A stretch of 10,498 bases of DNA, taken from Deltaproteobacteria bacterium RIFCSPLOWO2_12_FULL_60_16 (GTDB lineage Bacteria; Desulfobacterota; Binatia; UBA9968). The translations under genes and the position numbers were made by a program. The stretch covers positions 1-10,498 of the forward strand of contig MGSR01000187.1 of the NCBI GenBank assembly GCA_001798565.1, in the 5' to 3' direction. The notes under the pieces were generated by a model that was not told the origin of the DNA, did not search any database, and was given only the letters and a program-made list of their open reading frames with translations. This document shows positions 1 to 6,621 of this stretch, one piece after another (the first letter of the stretch is position 1; each line of letters starts with the position of its first letter).

Positions 1-308
1 TCGATGAGGGCAAGGAGAGACTGGTGGTTCCGGTCGCTGTCCTAGAAGAGATCCTCTTTCTCTGCGAGAAAAAGGCCGTTAGGCTCAGTATCCCCTTCCC
101 GCGCTGGGTCGAGGAGATGGAGCGGTCGCCCAACTTCCAACTCCAGCCTCACACCCCTGATATTCTTCTGCAGGCCCAGGGCCTCGCTGCAGTCCAACAC
201 CCACGGGACAGAATCATCGTCGCTACCGCGCGCCATCTTGGCTATCCGCTCATTACCGCGGATGAAACCCTTCGGGAACTGGGTCTGGTGGAGACGGTGT
301 GGGAATGA
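1..308 (+). CDS. VapC-like PIN-domain toxin, 3' part only (cut by window edge)
   Basis: This is the C-terminal ~100 residues of a PIN-domain protein. The frame is open from base 3 to the left edge, so the true start lies outside the window; the GTG at 24 is an internal Val codon, not a likely start. Visible PIN features are the first helix with the acidic pair in VAVLEEILFL, the segment RDRIIVATARHLGYPLITAD that carries the two late conserved acidic positions, and a short C-terminal strand ending in VETVWE. In VapC toxins these Asp/Glu residues bind Mg2+ or Mn2+ for RNA cleavage; the family usually has ~130 residues and is paired with a VapB antitoxin encoded just upstream. The antitoxin would lie outside this window, so toxin-antitoxin function is inferred. 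The gene converges on the response regulator at 363. Confidence 0.8.
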   Translation, partial: DEGKERLVVPVAVLEEILFLCEKKAVRLSIPFPRWVEEMERSPNFQLQPHTPDILLQAQGLAAVQHPRDRIIVATARHLGYPLITADETLRELGLVETVWE

Positions 309-362
309 AACCCCACGCGAGAGTTGAGCAGAGGCAAAAAGGAGCCGGCAAATCTGGAAGGA

Positions 363-746
363 TCACGTTCGAGGCGTATGCGAGTTAAAGAGCCTTTGAA
401 TAGCAGCATCTAACTGCCGGCAGGTAAAGGGCTTGGAAATATAACCATTACAGCCACTGGTCAAAAATCTCTCCTGATCCCCTAAGCTGCCCAGGGCGGT
501 TGCCGCCAATACGGGGATATCCTTGGTTCTTGGATTTTGCCGTATCTGAGCGGTTGCTTGCAGACCGTCCATCACGGGCATCATCATGTCCATGACAATC
601 AGGTCAGGACGCCGAGCGGCAGCCTTCTTTACAGCCTCCAGCCCGTTTTCCGCCACTTCGACATCATAGCCGAGACTTTCCAATCCAAACTTAACCACCT
701 CAACCGTGTCGGGGTGATCCTCAGCTAAAAGCACACGTTTCTTCAT
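363..746 (-). CDS. Single-domain response regulator (CheY-like receiver)
   Basis: A stand-alone receiver domain of 127 residues with no output domain. The receiver signature is complete: acidic pair E9-D10, phospho-acceptor D53 in IVMDMMMPVMDG, switch Thr T83, and K105 followed by Pro in ISKPF. Such proteins take phosphate from a histidine kinase and act by protein-protein contact, as CheY, DivK and PilG/PilH do. No kinase is in the window, so its partner is unknown. The spacing to the pilX-like gene upstream is 65 bases on the same strand, which allows co-transcription, but a perfect TATAAT lies only 10 bases before the ATG, so it may have its own, nearly leaderless promoter. The GGA in that gap is only a weak ribosome binding site. 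Involvement in twitching motility is a guess from the neighbour. Confidence 0.92.
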   Translation of the reverse strand: MKKRVLLAEDHPDTVEVVKFGLESLGYDVEVAENGLEAVKKAAARRPDLIVMDMMMPVMDGLQATAQIRQNPRTKDIPVLAATALGSLGDQERFLTSGCNGYISKPFTCRQLDAAIQRLFNSHTPRT

Positions 747-756
747 AATATTCCGT

Positions 757-762
757 ATTATA
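757..762 (-). promoter_or_regulatory. -10-like TATAAT before the response regulator gene
   Basis: Read on the - strand this is a perfect TATAAT. It ends 10 bases before the ATG at 746, so a transcript from it would have a leader of only about 3-4 bases. No convincing -35 hexamer is present 16-18 bases upstream (the region is GC-rich), and there is no TGn extension. Confidence 0.35.
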
Positions 763-811
763 AGTGACCGGTCCCTCCGCCCCGCGATCTCGAAGCATCC
801 TTTCCAAGCAG

Positions 812-2050
812 TTATTGCATGACCTCATTCCAGGCAACGAGTCTGGCAGGCTGGGGAAGAACGGAACCCCAACGGGTCTGAACCATGTTTATAGCCTGGC
901 TGCTGTAGTAGATAGCAGCGTTGCCCTTGACGTCAAATTTGAGCTGATCGCCGACCGGACCTAAGAAGAGAGAGCCAAAGATCCGCGCGTTGTCCTTGAG
1001 TTTTAGTTTGAGCTGACTTTCATCTTCCTCCGTCCCTCTGGATCCTTGAGCCAGGCTGATGACTAGGCCGTGAAACTCGAAGTTGCCAAACAGATTGGCC
1101 TTTCCCTCAATGATCAACACCCCGCTGCCGGTGACGGTACTACCGGTATCAAAGCGCACTGTTCCGGTATCCTGCTTGATATAGGTAATCTGAGGCAGAG
1201 CATCGCTGCCGAACACGCACGCGGCAAGCGGCGGATTGGGCCGGGGAGTGGGGCAATCAGTCGCGCTGCGGGAAAGACCGCCAAGATACTGCACTGTGTC
1301 GAGCTGGTTTTTAAGGTCGTTCACGAGAGCGGTCACATCAATCGCGGCAGCAGATATAAAAACACTCGGTGTGGCGGGAGAAGTAGCAGCGTTATAATCT
1401 TTACCTTGTATCTTGGTCTTCTCGGTACCGCTCAGGCTGTTAACAACCTCGGCATTGGTAGAACTGTTGGAGGTCGCAGCACCATAAATGGCCGCCTGCG
1501 GACCCGCGCTGGTGCTGTCGGCGCTGCCGTCCAGGTTGGTATCGGCCGAATAATTTGTGTCGTTGCCCGTTATGAAAAAGGTCCCCGTTGTATTGAAGTT
1601 GGCGTCCGATCCTGACCCGGCGGGAATATAGACCGCCCCGGGAGGGGCCCACGAGCTGGCCGATCTCCCGATATAGGCCCTAACCTTCCTGGTGGCGCTG
1701 TTGGCGCGTGTGGCCACTGCTGTGAGAACGGTCCGGCTGTTTCCGCCGCTGCTTGCTGCATCGTTAACGGCAGTGACCGTATAACTATAGCCGCTGCCGA
1801 AAGAATAGGAATTCAAAAGTGTCGTTTCTGTCGTATACGAAAAGGTAGTCCCCGAAGGGATTAGCGCCAGGGCATGCTGGATGCCGGCGTCGGCAACGTG
1901 TATAGCAACGCTCGTGCTCTTGAGATTGCTGGCTATTTTAAGATTGAGACCGCTAAAAAGGAGAGATGCCCCGGTGATGGATAGCAGGAGCGCCATGATT
2001 ATAACGACCACTACCAGAGCAATCCCTTGGGAGTCCTTTATGACCTTCAC
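812..2050 (-). CDS. PilX-type minor pilin / pilus assembly protein
   Basis: A 412-residue protein with a PilX-like N-terminus: a short polar leader, then from about residue 9 the hydrophobic helix GIALVVVVIIMALLLSITGA, followed by a helix with the family's spacing (NLKIASNLKSTSVAIHVADAGIQHAL). PilX-family proteins are type IV pilus minor pilins held in the inner membrane before assembly. The rest is Ser/Thr/Gly/Asn-rich, as in surface-exposed pilin domains, with a DxNxDGxxD loop at residues 170-178 that resembles an EF-hand-type calcium site. The C-terminus ends in RLVAWNEVMQ, which looks like the usual tail of long bacterial PilX proteins. Start is GTG; an in-frame stop at 2063-2065 excludes anything longer. 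No Shine-Dalgarno is seen, and a TTGACA-N17-TAAAAA pair ends 9 bases before the GTG. The usual partners (pilV, pilW, pilY1, prepilin genes) are absent here. Confidence 0.8.
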   Translation of the reverse strand: MKVIKDSQGIALVVVVIIMALLLSITGASLLFSGLNLKIASNLKSTSVAIHVADAGIQHALALIPSGTTFSYTTETTLLNSYSFGSGYSYTVTAVNDAASSGGNSRTVLTAVATRANSATRKVRAYIGRSASSWAPPGAVYIPAGSGSDANFNTTGTFFITGNDTNYSADTNLDGSADSTSAGPQAAIYGAATSNSSTNAEVVNSLSGTEKTKIQGKDYNAATSPATPSVFISAAAIDVTALVNDLKNQLDTVQYLGGLSRSATDCPTPRPNPPLAACVFGSDALPQITYIKQDTGTVRFDTGSTVTGSGVLIIEGKANLFGNFEFHGLVISLAQGSRGTEEDESQLKLKLKDNARIFGSLFLGPVGDQLKFDVKGNAAIYYSSQAINMVQTRWGSVLPQPARLVAWNEVMQ

Positions 2051-2059
2051 AAGAAAAGC

Positions 2060-2088
2060 TTTTTATTGAAACCATACACTCCTGTCAA
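2060..2088 (-). promoter_or_regulatory. Candidate promoter of the pilX-like gene
   Basis: Reading on the - strand there is a perfect -35 TTGACA (2083-2088), a 17-base spacer, and TAAAAA (2060-2065; 4 of 6 matches to TATAAT). Transcription would begin about at the GTG start, giving a leaderless mRNA. An AGGAG overlaps the -35 end and precedes an ATG at 2073-2075 in another frame, which I did not call as a gene. Confidence 0.35.
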
Positions 2089-2116
2089 TAGGTAAGCAAA
2101 AATCGTTCCAAATTTG

Positions 2117-2151
2117 AATTTTCCCCTGGCTGGCGAGAAACGGGGAAAGTT
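2117..2151. repeat. Inverted repeat between SDR and pilX genes, possible terminator
   Basis: Arms AATTTTCCCC (2117-2126) and GGGGAAAGTT (2142-2151) pair at 9 of 10 positions, plus one G-T wobble on the + strand, around a 15-base loop. It lies after the stop of the SDR gene. No run of T follows the stem in the SDR direction, so a classical intrinsic terminator is not shown. The rest of 2051-2202 holds nothing else I recognise apart from the pilX promoter candidate. Confidence 0.35.
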
Positions 2152-2202
2152 GTTCGCCGCTAAGGCGTGATTGGGAGCAAGAACCCCGGCCGCCCAAACA
2201 GG

Positions 2203-3024
2203 TCACGCGTCGAGAGTCTGGCCGCCGTCCGCCACCAGGGCGTGGCCGGTGACAAAAGAAGACTCATCCGAGGCGAGAAACAAAACAGCGTAGGCGATCT
2301 CCTCGGGCTGGCCCATGCGCAGCAGCGCTTTGTTGCTGCTGGCCATTCTGGCGCGCTGCTCCTCGGTAAACCCCGGCGTGGGTTTAGGCGGGTAGCCCCG
2401 AAAGCGGGCGGTCTCGATGCTGCCCGGACAGACGCAGTTGACCCTGATCCCGCTCGCGCCGTAGTCGAGCGCCATCTCTCGCGTCAGGTTCACGATCGCC
2501 GCCTTGGTGGCGCAGTAGGCGGGATAGCGCTCGCTGGCGAGAAGCCCGAAGGTGGAGGCTGTATTGACGATGTTGCCGCTCCCCTTCTTGAGAAAGTGGG
2601 GGATGGCGGCGCGCACCCCGCGAAAGAGCCCGTTCAAATTCAAATTCACCACGAAGTTCCACTCTTCGTCGGTAAACTCATGGATCAGCTTGCGCACCCC
2701 GCCGCCGGCGTTGTTGAAGAGGATATCCAGGGCACCGAAGCGCTCCAGGGCCGTGGCGACCATCCGGTCGCAATCCGCCTGAAGCGTCACGTCAACGCGG
2801 GCAAAGACGGCCTCACCGCCATCCTGCTCAATCAGTTTGTCCACTCTGGGGTTGATACTCTCCTGAATATCGCAGCAGACGACCCTCGCCCCTTCGCGCG
2901 CAAACAGGCGGGCCGTGGCGCGGCCGATGCCGCTGTTGGCGCCGGTGACGATCGCCACTTTTCCCTTGAGCCTTCCAAGCCCCTTGCTCATTCTCGGATG
3001 CTCGTTTATCGCGGCGGAATTCAT
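2203..3024 (-). CDS. SDR family oxidoreductase (classical short-chain dehydrogenase)
   Basis: A complete 273-residue classical SDR with a Rossmann fold that oxidises or reduces an alcohol/carbonyl using a nicotinamide cofactor. Seen in order: cofactor loop TGANSGIG at 27-34, Asp52 after strand 2 (in the family an acidic residue here favours NAD(H) over NADP(H)), NNAG at 104-107, Ser157, and the YxxxK pair Tyr170/Lys174, the catalytic set at normal spacing. The C-terminal part carries PGSIETA at 200-206 and SSFVTGHALVADGG at 255-268, as in the 3-oxoacyl-ACP reductase/glucose dehydrogenase-like group. The substrate cannot be told. The ATG at 3024 is preferred over Met12 because a strong GGAGGAG sits 8 bases before it. 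It follows nnrS on the same strand. A weak TTGAAT-N18-TATGTT pair lies in the gap, so it may also be transcribed separately. Confidence 0.93.
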   Translation of the reverse strand: MNSAAINEHPRMSKGLGRLKGKVAIVTGANSGIGRATARLFAREGARVVCCDIQESINPRVDKLIEQDGGEAVFARVDVTLQADCDRMVATALERFGALDILFNNAGGGVRKLIHEFTDEEWNFVVNLNLNGLFRGVRAAIPHFLKKGSGNIVNTASTFGLLASERYPAYCATKAAIVNLTREMALDYGASGIRVNCVCPGSIETARFRGYPPKPTPGFTEEQRARMASSNKALLRMGQPEEIAYAVLFLASDESSFVTGHALVADGGQTLDA

Positions 3025-3032
3025 GACATTCG

Positions 3033-3039
3033 CTCCTCC
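3033..3039 (-). promoter_or_regulatory. Ribosome binding site deciding the SDR start
   Basis: GGAGGAG on the - strand, 8 bases upstream of the ATG at 3024. It supports that ATG over the internal Met12 and is the strongest Shine-Dalgarno in the window. Confidence 0.8.
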
Positions 3040-3110
3040 AACTTTTTAGTTTTGCCGGTTAACATAGCCCATAACATTCAGGGTATTCAAATGGATGGCC
3101 GGCGCTCGTA

Positions 3111-4277
3111 TCACCCCGGACGGCCGTCAACGCGCGGTTTGATCAGGATTGGGGTGTAGACCTCGAGAAAGATCACAAAAGAGAGCATCCAGAGCCCGCC
3201 CGATAGGGCAACGAGTGCCGGCAGCAAGCTTGGAATGAAAAGGGGAGCTACGCCACGCGTCACTGCGGCGAGGTTGATCAGGGCGAAGCCAATAGCCATG
3301 GACTTGGAAGCCTCAAGCGGCCTTCCGGTATGGCCCAAGGAGACGCGGGCCATCATACCCAGGGTCAGAACGCCGATCCCGCCGACGGTGAAGGCGTGAA
3401 TCGTCCATTGGGGCGAGACCAAACCCGCAGCCGCCAGGGCCTTTAGAAAAAACCCCACGACAATCCAGCCGTAGCCCGTATGAAGCACCCACAACAGGGG
3501 AACGGGCCAGAACCTCTTCGTGTACCAGCCGATCAAACGCAGGCCGTTGCTCGCAGCGGCCAGCCCGGCCATGACCGCGGCCAAAATCGAATCCGGAAGA
3601 AACAGCTCGGCAAGCATAAAGGCGATCACGCTGGCGGTGGATAGCCATTCCACCCACGACCATCGCTTCGGGCTCACGCCGGGCAACGCCCGCTCGGTGA
3701 AAAACGGTATCACCCTGCCGCCCATGATCACGATCAGCAGGATAATCAGATCCAGACCCAGAAATGTGCCCGCCCGCGCAAAACCCTCGGCAAATCCCAT
3801 TACCTCGAGATGAACCATCAGGTTTGCCAGGGCGAAGGCGCCTAGCAGCGGGATGAAAAAGAGATTGCGCCGTTGCCCGCTCCGTATCAAAGGGATAGCC
3901 AAAAAAACCATGAGCGCCGGAAAGAAGAGGAAATCCGCCAGGGCGGTGAGCCAGGATGGAATGGCGGCGGGAAAAAAAGGAATGACTCTCCCGGCGAGCC
4001 AGAGGGCGCTTAACGCCGCCAGCGGCGTCTCTGAAGTCGTGCGTATTCCAGTCCAGTTGCCGGCCGCAGTGAGCAGAAAGCCGGCCATGACTGCGGCGGC
4101 ATAGCCAAAAATCATCTCATGGCTGTGCCACCCGACCACACCGTAATAGGTCGCAAGAGTATGGTTGGTGACAAAGACGGTGGACCAGAGCGGTATCAAA
4201 ATGACGGCGAAAAGCCCGGCCAGCAGAAAGAAGGGGCGAAAACCCAGCGCCAACAGGGTGCAGTTCACTCGCTTCAT
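3111..4277 (-). CDS. nnrS: NnrS family heme/copper membrane protein
   Basis: A 388-residue polytopic membrane protein with about ten or more hydrophobic segments across its length. Family-typical stretches are GWHSHEMIFGYA (His51, His53), NWTG at 74-77, GGRVIPFFTERAL at 186-197, and the C-terminal block HAFTVGGIGVLTLGMMARVSLGHTGR at 294-319 with His294 and His316; His266 lies in another segment. Characterised NnrS proteins bind heme and copper and protect against nitric oxide and related stress; the histidines are the likely ligands, which is inference here. No denitrification or NO reductase gene is nearby, so a role in NO relief is only a family expectation. The ATG has no Shine-Dalgarno, and a good promoter-like pair ends 11 bases before it. 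Divergent from the YkvA-like gene and likely upstream partner of the SDR gene. Confidence 0.9.
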   Translation of the reverse strand: MKRVNCTLLALGFRPFFLLAGLFAVILIPLWSTVFVTNHTLATYYGVVGWHSHEMIFGYAAAVMAGFLLTAAGNWTGIRTTSETPLAALSALWLAGRVIPFFPAAIPSWLTALADFLFFPALMVFLAIPLIRSGQRRNLFFIPLLGAFALANLMVHLEVMGFAEGFARAGTFLGLDLIILLIVIMGGRVIPFFTERALPGVSPKRWSWVEWLSTASVIAFMLAELFLPDSILAAVMAGLAAASNGLRLIGWYTKRFWPVPLLWVLHTGYGWIVVGFFLKALAAAGLVSPQWTIHAFTVGGIGVLTLGMMARVSLGHTGRPLEASKSMAIGFALINLAAVTRGVAPLFIPSLLPALVALSGGLWMLSFVIFLEVYTPILIKPRVDGRPG

Positions 4278-4288
4278 TATATTACAAG

Positions 4289-4317
4289 ACTCTAGTGAGA
4301 TGCTCGACGTTTATCAA
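4289..4317 (-). promoter_or_regulatory. Candidate promoter of nnrS
   Basis: On the - strand: TTGATA (4312-4317, 5 of 6 matches), exactly 17 bases, then TAGAGT (4289-4294, 4 of 6). The -10 ends 11 bases before the ATG at 4277, giving a predicted leader of about 5 bases. It lies in the 121-base divergent gap before the YkvA-like gene. I found no equally good promoter for the + strand there. Confidence 0.4.
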
Positions 4318-4398
4318 ACGCCTTCACCGCACTTGTGTGAATCATTGGGTTTCCGGTCTCTTTCACGGCGCAAGAATATCAGGCAAGATAGCGGACTG

Positions 4399-4716
4399 AT
4401 GAGGCTCGGCAGTCTAGCAACTCTGTGGCGTTTAGGGCCGCGCAGGCTCTGGCAGCTCTTTTATCATCTGCCGAGTTTTCTGAAGCTCTTCTGGCGGCTG
4501 CTGCAAGACCGCCGTGTGCCGCTTTGGCCGAAGCTGCTCCTCGTCCTGATTCTGGCCTACGTCGTCGCGCCCGTTGATTTATTGCCGGACGTTCTCTTGG
4601 GGCTTGGTCAAATCGACGATGTGCTGCTTATTTTCCTCGGTCTGCAGGCCTTTGTCCGGCTCTGCCCCAAGGAGATTGTCCGCGAGCACGTCCAGAGGAT
4701 AGCCGGGGGCAGATAA
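4399..4716 (+). CDS. YkvA/DUF1232 family small membrane protein
   Basis: A 105-residue protein whose C-terminal half carries the DUF1232 signature: a hydrophobic helix at about 45-57 running into YVVAPVDLLPD (54-64), then GLGQIDDVLLIFLGLQAF (68-85). The family is widespread in bacteria and its molecular role is not established; it is probably an integral or hairpin-inserted membrane protein. The N-terminal 40 residues are basic and aromatic (RRLWQLFYHLPSF). The frame is open further upstream into the antisense of nnrS. I chose the ATG at 4399 because it gives the usual family size and stays clear of the nnrS promoter. ATG 4300 (138 residues) is the alternative. Neither has a strong ribosome binding site. 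The MFS gene begins 44 bases downstream on the same strand. Confidence 0.8.
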   Translation: MRLGSLATLWRLGPRRLWQLFYHLPSFLKLFWRLLQDRRVPLWPKLLLVLILAYVVAPVDLLPDVLLGLGQIDDVLLIFLGLQAFVRLCPKEIVREHVQRIAGGR

Positions 4717-4760
4717 TAACTTCGTAGCCCAGCCGTGCGGTTTCATTAGTTACTGAACTC

Positions 4761-6083
4761 ATGTATAGCTGGCTGAACGTGCCTCAGTTAACCAACAGAA
4801 TAAGAGCCTTGCCCATGGCCTGGGTGGTTCTCGGCGCGGCCTTCTTGATGCAGATGGTCTTTTCCGGGGTCCACTTTTCCTTCGGCGTCTTTCTAAAGCC
4901 CGTCGCCGAGGAATTCGGGTGGGGCCGCGGCACCACCGCTTTTGCCTACACGCTTCTCTGGTGGGTCTCTTCTCCGGCCGGGCTTTTGCTCGGCTGGCTT
5001 TCAGACCGAATCGGCACGCGTAAAATCCTTGTCTTTGGCGCGATCCTCTTCGGCCTGGGGGTATTCCTTTCGAGCCGGATCGAAAACCTCTGGCAGTTCT
5101 GCCTCTATTTCGGCGTCCTTGCCGGCATCGGCAGGGCCGCTGACCGGGCGCCTTTGCTCTCTGCGGTTCTCCAGTTCTTCAGGCGGCGCAAGGGGCTGGC
5201 CATGGGCATTACCCTCTCCGGGACAGGCGTCGGAACGCTCCTTTTTCCCTGGCTCGCGCGCCACATGATTACGGTCGTCGACTGGCGCGCCGCTTTCGCG
5301 GCAATGGGGCTTTTGAGCTGGCTTATACTCCTGCCCACAGCCTTTATTATCCGCAAACCCAGGGAAGGGGAAACGGAGGCGGAGCAAAAAGGCGATAGAG
5401 AGCTACAGGCCAGGGAGCTCAACGGAATCCTGGGCACAGCCGACACAGACTGGACTATGTCCCAAGTGCTGAGGAATCGAATCTTTTGGATCTTCGTCGT
5501 CACCGGGCTTGCCTGCTGCGTCAGCCACTCGCTCCCCCTGGCCCATATCGTCGCCTACGCCTCGGACAAGGGCATCGCCGACCTCACCGCTGCGGGCATC
5601 CTGGGTGTCATCGGCGTCTCCGCCGCTGCCGGCCGCCTGATGTGGGGCGTCACCGCGGATATTATCGGCTCCAGAAAAACTGTCTTCTGCTGCATCGGTC
5701 TGCAGACGCTGGCGATGTTTCTGGTGGCGTTCGCGCAGAGCCTGCCGGCTTTTTACCTATTCGCGGTAGGCTTCGGTCTCGCCTATGGCGGAGTCCTGCC
5801 GCTTTACGCGGTCGTCACCCGGGAGCTCTTCGGGATGAAGCGCTTCGGCACCGTCTACGGCATGCACTCGCTTGTTACCAGCTTCGGAATGGGAGGGGGC
5901 GGAATCGTGGGCGGCTATCTGTTCGATTTTTCCGGCAGCTACTTTGTCCCGCTTATGACCAGCACTGTGCTCGGCATCATCGCCACCGGCTTTGCCGCCC
6001 GCCTGGCTTTTCTCACGGAACCGGGCGCCCCGGCTCAAGAAGCCGGCATCCCGGTTGAGGCCGCCGCCCAAGCAGAGATCTAG
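4761..6083 (+). CDS. MFS transporter (oxalate/formate antiporter- or monocarboxylate-like)
   Basis: A 440-residue major facilitator with about twelve membrane segments in two halves. The loop 2-3 motif GWLSDRIGTRK is at 78-88, and its weaker counterpart GVTADIIGSRK at 296-306 in the second half. A hydrophilic central loop spans about 198-240. The first segment (PVAEEFGWGRGTTAFAYTL at 47-65) resembles the oxalate:formate antiporter and monocarboxylate porter branches, which move small organic anions by proton symport or exchange. The substrate is not determinable from the sequence. The C-terminal tail (420-440) is Ala/Pro/Glu-rich and cytoplasmic in a standard topology. The ATG at 4761 has no clear Shine-Dalgarno but leaves ~20 residues before the first helix, as usual; Met19 would leave almost none. 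It converges on lspA with only 19 bases between stops. Confidence 0.88.
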   Translation: MYSWLNVPQLTNRIRALPMAWVVLGAAFLMQMVFSGVHFSFGVFLKPVAEEFGWGRGTTAFAYTLLWWVSSPAGLLLGWLSDRIGTRKILVFGAILFGLGVFLSSRIENLWQFCLYFGVLAGIGRAADRAPLLSAVLQFFRRRKGLAMGITLSGTGVGTLLFPWLARHMITVVDWRAAFAAMGLLSWLILLPTAFIIRKPREGETEAEQKGDRELQARELNGILGTADTDWTMSQVLRNRIFWIFVVTGLACCVSHSLPLAHIVAYASDKGIADLTAAGILGVIGVSAAAGRLMWGVTADIIGSRKTVFCCIGLQTLAMFLVAFAQSLPAFYLFAVGFGLAYGGVLPLYAVVTRELFGMKRFGTVYGMHSLVTSFGMGGGGIVGGYLFDFSGSYFVPLMTSTVLGIIATGFAARLAFLTEPGAPAQEAGIPVEAAAQAEI

Positions 6084-6084
6084 A

Positions 6085-6118
6085 CTCCTCTTTTTTTCCT
6101 TGTTAACTCGAAGAGGAG
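6085..6118. repeat. Inverted repeat between convergent MFS and lspA ends
   Basis: CTCCTCTT (6085-6092) and AAGAGGAG (6111-6118) are perfectly complementary 8-base arms around an 18-base loop. The right arm lies in the last lspA codons. A run of T is in the loop on the + strand rather than after the stem, so it is not a textbook intrinsic terminator in either direction, although its position between two convergent genes suits one. Confidence 0.35.
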
Positions 6119-6621
6119 CGGTTCTCCGGGCCGGAAAAAGGATCCGCTCCCTTGGAGCGCACGAGATAATAAAAGGTGATCATGACCCCCGTGCTTATGA
6201 AGCTGTCGGCGAAATTAAAAGCCGGCCAGTGAAACCGCAACCAGTAAAAATCCAGGAAGTCGATCACCTCGCCGTACACCACCCGGTCCACCAGGTTCCC
6301 GACCGCGCCGCCGAGAATGAAAGTAAGGGCGATCACCAATCCTCGCTGGCTCTCGGGCAGCCGCCTGAGCATCAGGACAATGAAACCGATCGCCAACAGA
6401 GAGAAGGAAATGAGGAAGGGCAGGCGAAAGCCCGCGTGGCTATCCGCTAGAATGCCGAAGGCGGCCCCCGTGTTGCGGATATAAGTCAGGCTGAAGAGGT
6501 TTTCGATCACCGGGATCGAATGGTTCAACGGCATGGTGCGATCGACGATAAACTTGGAGAGCTGATCGAGCAGGACGATAAAGACCAGCAGGCTGGAGAC
6601 GATCTTGCCTTTCGCGCTCAA
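6103..6621 (-). CDS. lspA: Lipoprotein signal peptidase (signal peptidase II)
   Basis: An inner-membrane aspartyl protease that cuts signal peptides from diacylglyceryl-modified prolipoproteins. Starting at the TTG gives 172 residues, close to the usual ~165. Four hydrophobic segments are visible. Conserved blocks (TTG numbering): DQLSK at 19-23, RNTGAAFG at 49-56, GNLVDR at 108-113 with catalytic Asp112, and FNFADS at 135-140 with catalytic Asp139. The frame also has an ATG at 6663 inside ileS that would add 14 poorly conserved residues. I prefer the TTG at 6619-6621 because it overlaps the ileS stop as TTGA and has GGAG 7 bases upstream. The tail after the last helix ends in a run of four Ser. 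Position just after ileS is a very common bacterial arrangement. Confidence 0.95.
   Translation of the reverse strand: MSAKGKIVSSLLVFIVLLDQLSKFIVDRTMPLNHSIPVIENLFSLTYIRNTGAAFGILADSHAGFRLPFLISFSLLAIGFIVLMLRRLPESQRGLVIALTFILGGAVGNLVDRVVYGEVIDFLDFYWLRFHWPAFNFADSFISTGVMITFYYLVRSKGADPFSGPENRSSSS

Noticed and set aside
1..308. Complete toxin-antitoxin locus at the left edge
   Set aside because: Only the toxin's C-terminal part is present; no antitoxin gene can be seen in the window.
1070..1615. 181-codon + strand frame opposite pilX
   Set aside because: Antisense to the PilX-like gene, no domain, and Gly/Arg/Ile-rich in the manner of a reverse frame of a Ser/Thr-rich protein.
2073..2075. ATG with AGGAG before it just upstream of pilX on the - strand
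   Set aside because: It reads in another frame from pilX, the peptide has no PilX-like character, and the AGGAG overlaps the -35 candidate.
2167..3159. 330-codon + strand frame opposite the SDR and nnrS end
   Set aside because: It lies antisense to an SDR gene with complete motifs; its product is low-complexity Arg/Ala/Gly-rich with no recognisable domain, a shadow of GC-rich codon bias.
6085..6118. Intrinsic terminator between the MFS and lspA genes
   Set aside because: The stem is real, but the T run is in the loop rather than after the stem on either strand, so I kept it only as an inverted repeat.
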